Source of the DNA: an uncultured Aquimonas sp.
Lineage (GTDB): Bacteria > Pseudomonadota > Gammaproteobacteria > Xanthomonadales > Xanthomonadaceae
DNA: 20,297 nt
Direction: 5' to 3'
NCBI RefSeq assembly: GCF_937888285.1
Contig: NZ_CALART010000038.1
Coordinates: forward strand, 1 to 20,297
The position numbers and the translations under genes are program-made. The notes beneath the pieces are model-generated. The model was not told where the DNA came from. It did not search any database and was given only the letters and a program-made list of their open reading frames with translations. This document shows positions 1-6,306 of this stretch, in pieces. The first letter of the stretch is position 1. Each line of letters begins with the position of its first letter.

Positions 1-1
1 G

Positions 2-166
2 GACCCTTGGCAGATCTACCATGCACTGCTGCAACCGCGCTCGATGCTGCGGGGGTGTTCGGCACTGGAGGGCGTGACGGCCGGCAATCTCGACAAGCTC
101 GTGATGGCGGTGAGCACGACCGTAAAGGAAAACGAGTGGTCCCCGCAGCAGGCGAGGTTGGCCTGA
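2..166 (+). CDS. 3' end of an unrecognised protein gene (truncated by window edge)
   Basis: The frame opens at the window edge and runs 54 codons to TGA at 164-166. The protein fragment begins DPWQIYHALLQP and contains MLRGCSALEGVTAGN, a plausible globular C-terminus with balanced composition, unlike the Arg/Ala/Ser-rich shadow frames here. The pattern 'leucine-rich stretch, then LxGxxALE' faintly recalls the toxin-binding C-terminal domain of Xre/MbcA/ParS antitoxins (DUF2384). That is a weak resemblance from memory, not an assignment. The start lies outside the window, so length and function cannot be judged. The gene reads toward the mobile module. Confidence 0.5.
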   Translation, partial: DPWQIYHALLQPRSMLRGCSALEGVTAGNLDKLVMAVSTTVKENEWSPQQARLA

Positions 167-310
167 GCGGCGCGCGGCGAACGCCGGCCTCTCGGGCTTG
201 GCATGCATCCCGGTAAGATGCCTATCGAACTGCGCGTCGAGAATGCAGACTCTGATCGCTCATGACCACCCAGTCTGATTGATCTTGGTTAGTAATTCAG
301 ACAGCGTGAT

Positions 311-351
311 CGAGCCAACGGCGGGACTCGACCCATAGCAGCCGGCGGTTC
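311..351 (+). repeat. Imperfect direct repeat, left copy (partner at 2711-2752)
   Basis: Bases 336-351 (TAGCAGCCGGCGGTTC) match 2737-2752 at 15 of 16 positions. Similarity extends leftward with gaps to a shared CGAGC at 311 and 2711, plus ACGGC and CGAC blocks. Both copies have the same orientation and flank the recombinase-transposase pair. They may be copies of an interspersed intergenic repeat or may mark the edges of an older insertion. Confidence 0.5.
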
Positions 352-434
352 AACAGAAGACCGGTCATTCCTGTAGCGAAGGACTAAACCGCTCGCGCGG
401 TAACCCTTCGACGAAGCGTTGAGTGTGTTCGTGG

Positions 435-480
435 CGCCCGTTGTTCTGCCATGTTGACGGGCGAGGCAATCCGCCTCGCC
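435..480 (+). promoter_or_regulatory. Two overlapping, mutually exclusive stem-loops upstream of the recombinase
   Basis: Stem A pairs CGCCCGT (435-441) with ACGGGCG (457-463), a perfect 7-bp stem. Stem B pairs GGCGAGGC (460-467) with GCCTCGCC (473-480), a perfect 8-bp stem with a 5-nt loop. They share bases 460-463, so both cannot form together. Stem B ends 19 nt before the recombinase ATG and 9 nt before the GGAG ribosome site (490-493). Possible roles are an attenuator or translational switch, a recombinase arm site, or an IS91 end hairpin. The sequence does not decide between them. Confidence 0.4.
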
Positions 481-499
481 TATCGACTGGAGCAGAGCC

Positions 500-1375
500 A
501 TGGTCTCATTGACGCCCAACGTCTCGCCACTGCGCCAACGCATGATCGAAGACATGCGCATGCGCAAGATGGGAGGCAAGACCCAGATCGGCTACATCCG
601 CGCTGTGCGCCGACTCGCCGCGTTCCTGAAGCGTTCGCCGGACACCGCCGACGCCGACGAGCTCCGGCGCTTCCAACTGCACATGGTCGACACCGGCACC
701 TCGCCGGCCACGATCAACAGCACCCTCAGCGGACTGAAGTTCTTCTTCGACGTCACGCTCGGCCGCGCCGATCTATTGGTCAAGATGCAGCCGGTGCCCC
801 AGCCGCGCAAGCTGCCCGTCGTGCTGAGCTGCGAGGAGGTCGCACGCCTGATCGCCGCGGCGCCGAACCTCAAGTCCCAGGCGGCGCTGTCGGTGGCGTA
901 CGGCGCGGGGCTGCGCGCCAGCGAAGTCATCTCCCTGAAGGTCACCGACATCGACAGCGAGCGCATGACGCTGCGCGTCGAGCAGGGCAAGGGCCGCAAG
1001 GATCGCTATGCCATGCTCTCGCCGATCTTGCTCGAGCGGCTGCGCGCGTGGTGGCGCCTTGGACACGCGCAAGGCAAGATGCTGCCTAACGGATGGCTGT
1101 TCCCCGGCATGAACGTGACGGACCCGTTGACCACGCGCCAACTCAACCGCGCCATCCACGCTGCAGCTGAAGCCGCGCACATCGACAAGCGCGTGTCGAT
1201 GCACACGCTGCGGCACAGTTTCGCCACTCACCTGCTCGAGCAGAAGGTCGACATCCGTGTGATCCAGGTGCTGCTGGGCCACAAGCGGCTGGAGACCACT
1301 GCCCTGTACACGCACGTGGCGACCGAAGTGCTGCGCAAGGTGATCAGCCCGTTGGAGAACCTGCCACCGTCATAG
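500..1375 (+). CDS. Tyrosine recombinase/integrase (XerC/D-like), IS91-associated
   Basis: This 291-aa protein has the two-domain layout of phage-integrase-type site-specific recombinases. It has an N-terminal SAM-like core-binding domain (about residues 10-95) and a C-terminal catalytic domain (about 105-285). The full catalytic set is visible: Arg139 in GAGLRASE, a Lys in the GKGRK segment (164-167), His235 and Arg238 in HTLRHSFATH, His261 in LLGHK, and the nucleophile Tyr270 in TALYTHV. It should cut and rejoin DNA through a 3'-phosphotyrosine link. The ATG at 500 is preceded by GGAG (490-493). Its stop is 7 nt before the IS91 transposase start, so the two are probably co-expressed. Its exact job in IS91-type elements is not established; helping resolve or target the circular intermediate is a guess. 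Confidence 0.9.
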   Translation: MVSLTPNVSPLRQRMIEDMRMRKMGGKTQIGYIRAVRRLAAFLKRSPDTADADELRRFQLHMVDTGTSPATINSTLSGLKFFFDVTLGRADLLVKMQPVPQPRKLPVVLSCEEVARLIAAAPNLKSQAALSVAYGAGLRASEVISLKVTDIDSERMTLRVEQGKGRKDRYAMLSPILLERLRAWWRLGHAQGKMLPNGWLFPGMNVTDPLTTRQLNRAIHAAAEAAHIDKRVSMHTLRHSFATHLLEQKVDIRVIQVLLGHKRLETTALYTHVATEVLRKVISPLENLPPS

Positions 1376-1382
1376 GCGGCCG

Positions 1383-2579
1383 GTGGGGCGCGCCGCCCTC
1401 GAAGTTGCCGACATCTTCCGCATCCACGGACCCGCGTGGCGCGAGGCGCGGCGCGGTCATCTGAGCCTGACGCAGCTCAAGGTCATGTCGGCCATCGAGC
1501 AGTGCCGCAGCGCGGCGCTGGGCGGACACGTGCTGCGCTGCGAGGGCTGCGGCACGGACACGGTCGCCTACAACTCGTGCCGCAACCGGCATTGCCCGAA
1601 GTGCCAGAGCAGTGCGGCGCAACGCTGGCTCGAGGCGCGACAGGCCGATCTTCTGCCGGTGGACTACTACCACGTGGTCTTCACGCTGCCGGCGCCCATT
1701 GCCGACATCGCGTACTACAACAAGGCCGTGATCTATGAGCTGCTGTTCGACGTGGCAGCCGAGACGCTGCAGACCATCGCTGCCGACCCCAAGCACCTCG
1801 GCGCTCGCATCGCCGTCACGCTGGTGCTGCACACCTGGGGCTCGGCGCTCACGCACCACCCGCATGTGCACGGGATCGTTCCAGGCGGCGGCCTGTCACC
1901 GGACGGCCAACATTGGATCTCGTGTAAGCGGGGCTTCTTCCTGCCCGTGCGCGTGCTGTCACGGCTGTTCCGGCGGCGCTTCCTCGAAGAACTCGGCCGT
2001 GCGCACGCCTGCGAGCGGTTGCAGTTCTTCGGCGAGTACGCCGCGCTCAGCGACGCACGCGTGTTCGCGCGGTGGCTGGCGCCGCTGCGCAAGTGCGAAT
2101 GGGTGGTCTACGCCAAGCGGCCGTTCGCCGGGCCTTCAGCCGTGCTGGCCTACCTGTCGCGCTACACGCACCGCGTGGCGATCTCCAACAGTCGACTCGT
2201 CGCGATGGACGAGCGCGGCGTCACGTTCCGCTGGAAGGACCATCGGGCCAAGGGCCGGACGCGCCACAAGACGATGACACTCAGCCCCGACGAGTTCATG
2301 CGCCGCTTCCTGCTGCATGTGCTGCCCAGCGGCTTTCATCGCATCCGTCACTACGGGCTGCTCGCCAACAGAGTGCGCAAGAGCAAGCTGGCACTTGCGC
2401 GCGAACTGCTGCACGTGGCGCCTGCCCCGGACGCACCGAATGCCGAACCCGCGGCACAACAGCCGCGCGAGCGACCGACCTTCGTGTGCTGGCATTGCGG
2501 CAGTGCGATGCACGTCGTCGAGGTTCTGGCGCGCACCCCGCCCATTCGCGCACCGCCGCATCCGGCGGATTCGCCATGA
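1383..2579 (+). CDS. tnpA: IS91-family transposase (HUH/Y2 rolling-circle type)
   Basis: A 398-aa protein starting at GTG 1383. The N-terminus has a zinc-ribbon with Cys53, Cys56, Cys66, Cys71 and Cys74. The metal-binding HUH motif is His161-Val-His163 within THHPHVHGIVPGGG, and the paired catalytic tyrosines are Tyr257 and Tyr261 in YLSRYTHRVAIS. This is the classic IS91 Y2 arrangement, used to nick one strand and move the element by a rolling-circle-like route. A second Cys pair (CWHCG, 369-373) closes the protein. The length of about 400 aa is normal for the family. No frameshift or lost catalytic residue is seen. It directly follows the tyrosine recombinase, probably in one transcript. 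ATG starts further in would remove the zinc-ribbon, so the GTG is preferred. Confidence 0.93.
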   Translation: MGRAALEVADIFRIHGPAWREARRGHLSLTQLKVMSAIEQCRSAALGGHVLRCEGCGTDTVAYNSCRNRHCPKCQSSAAQRWLEARQADLLPVDYYHVVFTLPAPIADIAYYNKAVIYELLFDVAAETLQTIAADPKHLGARIAVTLVLHTWGSALTHHPHVHGIVPGGGLSPDGQHWISCKRGFFLPVRVLSRLFRRRFLEELGRAHACERLQFFGEYAALSDARVFARWLAPLRKCEWVVYAKRPFAGPSAVLAYLSRYTHRVAISNSRLVAMDERGVTFRWKDHRAKGRTRHKTMTLSPDEFMRRFLLHVLPSGFHRIRHYGLLANRVRKSKLALARELLHVAPAPDAPNAEPAAQQPRERPTFVCWHCGSAMHVVEVLARTPPIRAPPHPADSP

Positions 2580-2610
2580 CTGCCGTCGCACGCCGGCACT
2601 CAATCCGCGC

Positions 2611-2637
2611 GCTGGCCATGATCCATTCATGGCCGGC
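2611..2637 (+). terminator. Stem-loop just downstream of the transposase (terminator or element-end hairpin)
   Basis: GGCCATGA (2614-2621) pairs perfectly with TCATGGCC (2627-2634) around a 5-nt loop. The stem extends to 11 bp with one G-U pair (2611-2613 with 2635-2637). It begins 32 nt after the transposase stop. No T-run follows, so it is not a classic intrinsic terminator. IS91-type elements carry a subterminal hairpin at their origin end, so this is also a candidate for that structure. Confidence 0.4.
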
Positions 2638-2710
2638 ACAGCCGGCATGCGCCCAACGGCACGATCGCGGCGATCAGGGGCAACGGCGTCTCTGCCAAAC
2701 CGCATGCGTT

Positions 2711-2752
2711 CGAGCGCACGGCTATCGGTTCGACGGTAGCAGCCAGCGGTTC
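2711..2752 (+). repeat. Imperfect direct repeat, right copy (partner at 311-351)
   Basis: Bases 2737-2752 (TAGCAGCCAGCGGTTC) match 336-351 with one mismatch, and weaker similarity extends back to CGAGC at 2711. A GTTC tetranucleotide, the sequence favoured next to IS91-family ends, overlaps its left edge at 2708-2711. That may be chance. Confidence 0.5.
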
Positions 2753-2854
2753 TTCAACTCGCTCGACGCCGAGACCTCGAGACGATCTGCCGAATCCCCA
2801 TAGGCCGCGCGCGTTCTCAAACCACGGCGACACATGCCGCGGTTTCCTCCCTCG

Positions 2855-2931
2855 AGGTTTGTCCAACACCTGCCCTCGGTCGGTGTCGCTCGCGGCATCG
2901 CCTCTGATCCGGGCAGGTGTCGAACAAACCT
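2855..2931. repeat. 21-bp inverted repeat with a 35-nt centre
   Basis: The arm at 2855-2875 (AGGTTTGTCC then AACACCTGCCC) is the reverse complement of the arm at 2911-2931 at 19 of 21 positions. The 35-nt centre (2876-2910) is unrelated to the arms. The mismatches lie together in the middle of each arm. As RNA it would form a long, stable hairpin without a following T-run. It could be a palindromic intergenic repeat, a small non-autonomous element, or the end of a former insertion. No gene is attached to it. Confidence 0.65.
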
Positions 2932-3196
2932 AAACGAAGGGCGACCCCAACGACTGCAGCTTCGGCGAGACCAAGGCGCCCGCGCGCACGCTGAAGTGAA
3001 ACGCGTCGGCAGCGGCAAATCACGGTCGCTCGATGGTCATGCGCGGAGCGGCACTGACCTGGCTGGTGCGGGCCGTCGTCTTCAAAGACTTCACCGTGGA
3101 TGCCTTCGCCGTGTTTGTGCTTGGTCGCGCGGCTCGGCCGGCTGGCTGCATCGGTGCCGTCTACGCCGAGGGGGCAATGGTCTGCAGGGTCCGGAC

Positions 3197-3673
3197 TCAG
3201 GTCGTCCAGCGCATCAGCGTCACGAGCAGCACCAGGACGCCCAGGCCGAGGTTGATCGAGACCCATGTACGAACCTGCGCCAAGGCTGCACCACCGCCGG
3301 CCCACTCGGACGCTGTTACGGCCTGGCTGAGCCTCTTGAAAAGCACGAAGCGGATGTGCATGAAGATCGCCACCATGACGACTCCCAGCACTGCCATGAC
3401 GGTCCAGGCCAGCGGCATCTCGAAGTTGCCCCCCGACTGCACCACCTGCTTGGCCACACGACCCAGCATCCACACGCCACTGGCCAGAGTCAGCAGCGAG
3501 GCCACCAGCACGGCTTGGAAGAAGCGCCCGAGCACATCGTGCATCAGCCGCAGCCGCACTGGCGACTCCAGCTGGGCGACCGCCGGTCGCAAGAAGAAGT
3601 GCGCAAACACCATGCCGCCGATCCATACGATCATGGACAGCACGTGCAGTGTTTTCAGGGTGGCGTAGATCAT
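3197..3673 (-). CDS. CopD-like integral membrane protein
   Basis: A 158-aa membrane protein with four strongly hydrophobic segments (about residues 5-28, 52-72, 88-108 and 134-155). The N-terminal pattern LKTLHVLSMIVWIGGMVFAH, with a His in the first helix and a conserved WxGGM, matches the copper-resistance D (CopD) domain family. In CopD proteins such histidines are thought to bind copper or haem. Here the protein is short and stand-alone, so a specific role in copper uptake is not shown. The ATG at 3673 has a GGGA about 8 nt upstream. It lies 19 nt after the exoD stop on the same strand and is likely the last gene of the unit that begins at 4915. Confidence 0.75.
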   Translation of the reverse strand: MIYATLKTLHVLSMIVWIGGMVFAHFFLRPAVAQLESPVRLRLMHDVLGRFFQAVLVASLLTLASGVWMLGRVAKQVVQSGGNFEMPLAWTVMAVLGVVMVAIFMHIRFVLFKRLSQAVTASEWAGGGAALAQVRTWVSINLGLGVLVLLVTLMRWTT

Positions 3674-3692
3674 CGATCAGTCCCATTCAAAG

Positions 3693-4292
3693 TCAAACCC
3701 ATCCCAGGATCCACTCGCTGCCCCAGATCCAGGTCATAAGCAACAGGCCGGTCGTGGTTGTCAATGCCACACCTGACATCAGCAGCCCCAAGATCACTGC
3801 AATGCCGTCGCGAAACACCAGTCCGAGCCCGATGAGCATCAGCGCCAGCGCTGGCAGCAGGTTGCCGAAGGGGATCGGCAGCACCACGATGATGGCCATC
3901 AATCCGACCACCACGGCAAGCGCCGATCGCCAGGTCGGCCCCACGAGGTGGCTCAGCCGAGCCCTGGCGTGGCGGCCAGCCATCTCGTAGGCAGAAGCCA
4001 GACCCTCCAGCACCCGCCGTGCCCAATGGCGCGGCAGTTCGAGATTGGCGACTCCTTGCGGCAGGCATGGCTCGCCTTGACCCCGCCACATGGCGACGGC
4101 CAACGCCGCCATCCCAACTCCAAGCACCGTGCCCACGCCCGGCACCGGCAGCAGGCAGGGCATGGCCAGCAACAGCAGCAACGTACCGTGGGCCTCCGGC
4201 CCGTGGGCTTGCGCCATCGCCCGCATTGACACCCCTTCCTCCCGAAAGGCTGCGGCCGCGTCGCGCAAACGCTGCGCGATCGGCAGCGTCAT
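3693..4292 (-). CDS. exoD: ExoD family membrane protein
   Basis: A 199-aa protein of normal length for the ExoD family (exopolysaccharide synthesis protein ExoD). The family was named from a rhizobial gene that affects exopolysaccharide production and alkaline tolerance, and its biochemical role is unknown. Visible hallmarks are the N-terminal amphipathic region with LRDAAAAFREEGVSMRAM, a hydrophobic stretch with LLLLLAMPCLLPVPGVGTVL (about 37-56), and two long C-terminal membrane segments (about 123-170 and 173-190). Its ATG overlaps the stop of the preceding small ORF (ATGA), suggesting coupled translation. An alkaline-stress protein fits the neighbouring Mrp antiporter, which typically also serves Na+ and alkaline pH tolerance. 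Confidence 0.85.
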   Translation of the reverse strand: MTLPIAQRLRDAAAAFREEGVSMRAMAQAHGPEAHGTLLLLLAMPCLLPVPGVGTVLGVGMAALAVAMWRGQGEPCLPQGVANLELPRHWARRVLEGLASAYEMAGRHARARLSHLVGPTWRSALAVVVGLMAIIVVLPIPFGNLLPALALMLIGLGLVFRDGIAVILGLLMSGVALTTTTGLLLMTWIWGSEWILGWV

Positions 4293-4414
4293 GCGTACTC
4301 ACCCGCAGCCGAGTGCCCGCGCGTCTTCGCAGCCGCTCTGCGCGCCCAGTACCACCGGGCCCAGGCAGGCTTGCCGACGAAGTCGGCCGAGAGGAAGGGA
4401 AGCAGGAAGTCCAT
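4289..4414 (-). CDS. Small ORF coupled to exoD; possible TerC-family remnant
   Basis: A 41-codon ORF starting MDFLLPFLSADFVGKPAW and ending GEYA, whose TGA overlaps the exoD ATG (4289-4292). The first 18 or so residues resemble, from memory, the start of TerC/Alx-type membrane proteins. After that the sequence turns Arg/Ala-rich and lacks the expected membrane helices. It is therefore either a real small leader peptide that couples translation to exoD, or the 5' stub of a terC-like gene whose body was deleted. The ribosome site upstream is weak. Confidence 0.4.
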   Translation of the reverse strand: MDFLLPFLSADFVGKPAWARWYWARRAAAKTRGHSAAGEYA

Positions 4415-4495
4415 GGTTCCGTTTCAGAGGATGGAAGAGACGACAGTTCCAGCGCCACACAGGCCGCCGAAGACGCCCAGCAGCGGATCGCGTGC

Positions 4496-4915
4496 TCAGC
4501 CAGCCGCCAGTGAGGAACCGGCGTTGGGCCCGGATCCGCCGCTACTGCGGCGGCGCCACAGCGCAATGAGCAGATGCAACCCGGCGCCCAGCAGCACAAG
4601 CAGCACGCTGCCGATGCCCCAGACCACCCACGTCGCCACCGTCACGCCACCAGCCAGGGTCGGTGCGGCCTGCAGCAGGCTGTCGATCGCGGGCCCCAGG
4701 CCGGCCAGCAGCTGGCTCGCCCACTGCGCGATTTCCGGCGGCACCCAGGGCGCCAGCCAATCGGGCAGGGCCATGTTGGCGACGCCCGATGCGGCACCGG
4801 GCATCGCGCCGGCACTCGAAACCGCCCAGACCGCAACGGCATGCAGTGCCCAAGCGGTGACGGACCAGAACGCCAGCAACGCGACGACGACGAACCAGTT
4901 GAGGGCGTAGAACAT
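4496..4915 (-). CDS. Unrecognised 139-aa membrane protein, putative NhaR target
   Basis: The start at 4915 is chosen because GGAGA sits about 7 nt upstream. A longer frame from 4981 would run across the predicted promoter. The protein starts MFYALNWFVVVALLAFWSVT. It has an N-terminal hydrophobic helix (about 3-32), a proline- and tryptophan-rich middle (LPDWLAPWVPPEIAQW, about 51-66), a hydrophobic C-terminal segment (about 94-123) and a charged tail with WRRR. That predicts two or three membrane spans. I do not recognise the family. It is the first gene of the minus-strand unit that continues with the small ORF, exoD and the CopD-like gene. It has its own upstream LysR-type box (5000-5014). 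After its stop the same frame stays open for a further glycine-rich hydrophobic stretch of about 23 codons. Confidence 0.75.
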   Translation of the reverse strand: MFYALNWFVVVALLAFWSVTAWALHAVAVWAVSSAGAMPGAASGVANMALPDWLAPWVPPEIAQWASQLLAGLGPAIDSLLQAAPTLAGGVTVATWVVWGIGSVLLVLLGAGLHLLIALWRRRSSGGSGPNAGSSLAAG

Positions 4916-4941
4916 GATGGGATCTCCGTGAGCGACAGACT

Positions 4942-5014
4942 GAACGACAGTGTGGCGATGGAAACGCTCTAAACAAACCATGGTCCTTCACACTTGGGGT
5001 TCGGTTTTCCTGAA
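4942..5014 (-). promoter_or_regulatory. Predicted NhaR-responsive promoter of the 139-aa gene unit
   Basis: Read on the minus strand: a 15-bp box TTCAGGAAAACCGAA (5014-5000), a weak -35 TTTGTT (4977-4972), a 17-bp spacer, -10 CACACT (4954-4949), and a predicted start near 4942. The box fits the T-N11-A pattern of LysR-type regulators. It matches 13 of 15 bases of the box upstream of the exchanger operon (12325-12311). The box-to--10 distance is identical in both places (55.5 nt centre to centre), and the box centre falls at about -65. Assignment to NhaR is inference. Confidence 0.6.
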
Positions 5015-5083
5015 CCTCAGGTGCCAGCCGATGGCCGCCATCGTCAGCGCTTCAGAGCGCCCTGGTGCCCGGCGGTGCCCATC

Positions 5084-5102
5084 GAGCCCCCGCGGGGGGC
5101 TC
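5084..5102 (-). terminator. GC-rich hairpin downstream of phaG
   Basis: GAGCCCC (5084-5090) pairs with GGGGCTC (5096-5102), a perfect 7-bp stem around CGCGG. It starts 65 nt past the phaG stop and lies before the next promoter (about 5014-4942). No T-run follows on either strand, so it may act with Rho, as an RNA-stabilising 3' end, or be a common intergenic palindrome. Confidence 0.4.
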
Positions 5103-5166
5103 AAGAAGTAACCGAACCACGATTGCTTGAGAGTCGTCACCGGGAAAGGCCGCCCTATGTTCGACA

Positions 5167-5523
5167 TCAAGGGCGCGCGGATATCGCGCCGGCCGACCCC
5201 GTAGGCGGTGTGGGCCGCAGCCCGGGAGCATGTTTCAGCGCTAGTTGCACCAGCAGATGCGCCGACACCGGCGCGGTCAGGAACAAGAACAAGGCAATCA
5301 GCGCCTCATGAAAGCTGGGCTTGCCGGCCACGGCGGCCACCAGCGCCGATGCCAGTAGCACGCAGCCCACGCCCAGCGTGGTGGCCTTGCTCGGCCCGTG
5401 CAGGCGCTTGAAAAAGTCAGACAACCGCGCCAGGCCAATCGACCCGATCAGCGCGAAGGCGGCACCGATCACCAGCAGCGCGGCGGCCAAGGCGTCAGCC
5501 CATAGGGGTAGGTTCTGGATCAT
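5167..5523 (-). CDS. phaG: Mrp/Pha cation:proton antiporter subunit G
   Basis: A 118-aa protein of the MnhG/PhaG family, a small membrane subunit of the multisubunit Na+ or K+/H+ antiporter. Three hydrophobic helices are visible (about 9-33, 44-66 and 72-96). The typical family segment is IGSIGLARLSDFFKRLHGPSK, with its conserved LARLxDxxxRxHxPxK core, followed by TLGVG. The C-terminal 20 or so residues are polar and variable, as is usual. It starts at 5523, 10 nt after the phaF stop, and is the last gene of the operon. A GC-rich hairpin follows at 5084-5102. Confidence 0.92.
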   Translation of the reverse strand: MIQNLPLWADALAAALLVIGAAFALIGSIGLARLSDFFKRLHGPSKATTLGVGCVLLASALVAAVAGKPSFHEALIALFLFLTAPVSAHLLVQLALKHAPGLRPTPPTGSAGAISARP

Positions 5524-5533
5524 CGGCAGAGCC

Positions 5534-5806
5534 TCATTCGGTGATGTCTCGGCGCAGCAGGAATTTGGCCATCACCACCGTGCCGATGAAGCCCAGCAAC
5601 CCAATGAGCAGCGCCACTTCGAAGTAGTGCTTGTGGCCAAAGGCCAGCCCCAGGGTGACCAGCAGCGCCAGCGCGTTGATGTAGAGCGTGTCCAGTGCCA
5701 GGATACGGTCGGGCAGACCGGGGCCGCGCAGCAAGCGCCAGGCCGCCAGGGCCAGGGCCAGTGTCAGCACGCCCAGCACCCAGGGCAGCACGGCAGCGAC
5801 CATCAT
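5534..5806 (-). CDS. phaF: Mrp/Pha cation:proton antiporter subunit F
   Basis: A 90-aa protein starting MMVAAVLPWVLG, the normal size for MnhF/PhaF. It has three hydrophobic helices, and the family motif around RGPGLPDRILALDTL (27-41) is clear, with the conserved GPxxxDRxxAxD pattern. The start overlaps the phaE stop (TGATG at 5803-5806), so translation is probably coupled; a second ATG directly follows the first. A much longer open frame runs upstream inside phaE but is a shadow. Subunit F is needed for assembly and activity of the whole antiporter in characterised systems. Confidence 0.92.
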   Translation of the reverse strand: MMVAAVLPWVLGVLTLALALAAWRLLRGPGLPDRILALDTLYINALALLVTLGLAFGHKHYFEVALLIGLLGFIGTVVMAKFLLRRDITE

Positions 5807-6306
5807 CCGAACACCTCCATCAGCAGCGCTTCGTAGCGCGATTTGATATCGGCCGCGATCGCGGCGGCGGCTGCATCGTCCGGCGCATGCAGCGCGTGCA
5901 CCAGCAGCCAGCGGCGGTCGTCGCTCAGCTCGGCCGAGATCGTGCCCGGGGTGGTGGTGACGATGCCGGCCAGCAGCACGATGGCGAGCGGATCCCGAAG
6001 ATCGATCGGAACCCACACGAAACGCGGCTGGATCGCGGCGTCTGGACCGAGCACGCGGCGGGCCACGTCGAGGTTGCTGCGCAGGATGTCCCAGAGCACC
6101 ACGATGACCAACCTCATCAGCGCCTGCCATGAGCGCAGCGGCGAGCGTGCCGGCCGAAGCGGCATCAGCAGCCAGGGGATGGTCAGCGCCAGCAGCGCAC
6201 CCAGCAGCCACTGGCCGGGCGAAGCCGACTCGTTGAGCATCAGCCACGCCAGCAGCAGCGCAACGCTCGTCATCGGCGAGGGCAACAGACGGTGGCGCAG
6301 GCTCAT
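5803..6306 (-). CDS. phaE: Mrp/Pha cation:proton antiporter subunit E
   Basis: A 167-aa protein of the MnhE/PhaE family, within the usual 150-170 aa. N-terminal helices (about 11-28 and 30-49) are followed by a cytosolic part with the family hallmark TTTPGTISAEL, then DDRRWLLVHAL. The start at 6306 is fixed by its ATGA overlap with the phaD stop. Upstream in-frame codons lie inside phaD and have shadow composition. The stop overlaps the phaF start. Confidence 0.92.
   Translation of the reverse strand: MSLRHRLLPSPMTSVALLLAWLMLNESASPGQWLLGALLALTIPWLLMPLRPARSPLRSWQALMRLVIVVLWDILRSNLDVARRVLGPDAAIQPRFVWVPIDLRDPLAIVLLAGIVTTTPGTISAELSDDRRWLLVHALHAPDDAAAAAIAADIKSRYEALLMEVFG

Larger units (their letters stand above)
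167..499. other. Intergenic region left of the recombinase-transposase pair
   Basis: No convincing coding frame lies in these 333 bases. The region holds one copy of an imperfect repeat (311-351) and two overlapping stem-loops just before the recombinase start (435-480), described separately. A weak 6-bp inverted pair (273-278 with 297-302) is also visible but has an 18-nt loop and is probably chance. A mobile-element boundary is expected somewhere here, but I cannot place it. Confidence 0.6.
435..2637 (+). mobile_element. IS91-family module: tyrosine recombinase plus HUH transposase (ends not mapped)
   Basis: The two adjacent plus-strand genes at 500-1375 and 1383-2579, only 7 nt apart, are a combination known in some IS91-family elements, where an integrase-like gene precedes the Y2 transposase. 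The coordinates given are the outermost hairpins next to the two genes (435 on the left, 2637 on the right) and are a guess at the minimum extent. IS91 elements do not make target duplications or carry terminal inverted repeats, so the ends cannot be read from symmetry. Both proteins keep their catalytic residues, so the element may still be active. Confidence 0.6.
2580..3196. other. Long non-coding stretch right of the transposase
   Basis: About 617 bases without a convincing gene. It holds a hairpin just after the transposase (2611-2637), the right copy of the imperfect direct repeat (2711-2752) and a large inverted repeat (2855-2931), all listed separately. From about 2932 to 3196 open frames exist on both strands, but their composition looks like shadow coding and I recognise no protein in them. 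The right end of the IS91 module should lie in this stretch, and it may hold debris of earlier insertions. Confidence 0.6.

Noticed and set aside
273..302. GTCTGA and TCAGAC inverted pair
   Set aside because: Six bases with an 18-nt loop is within chance for this length.
3033..3668. Plus-strand frame opposite the CopD-like gene that starts in the non-coding stretch
   Set aside because: The part opposite the CopD-like gene is Ser/Thr-rich shadow, and the upstream 160 bases resemble no protein I know.
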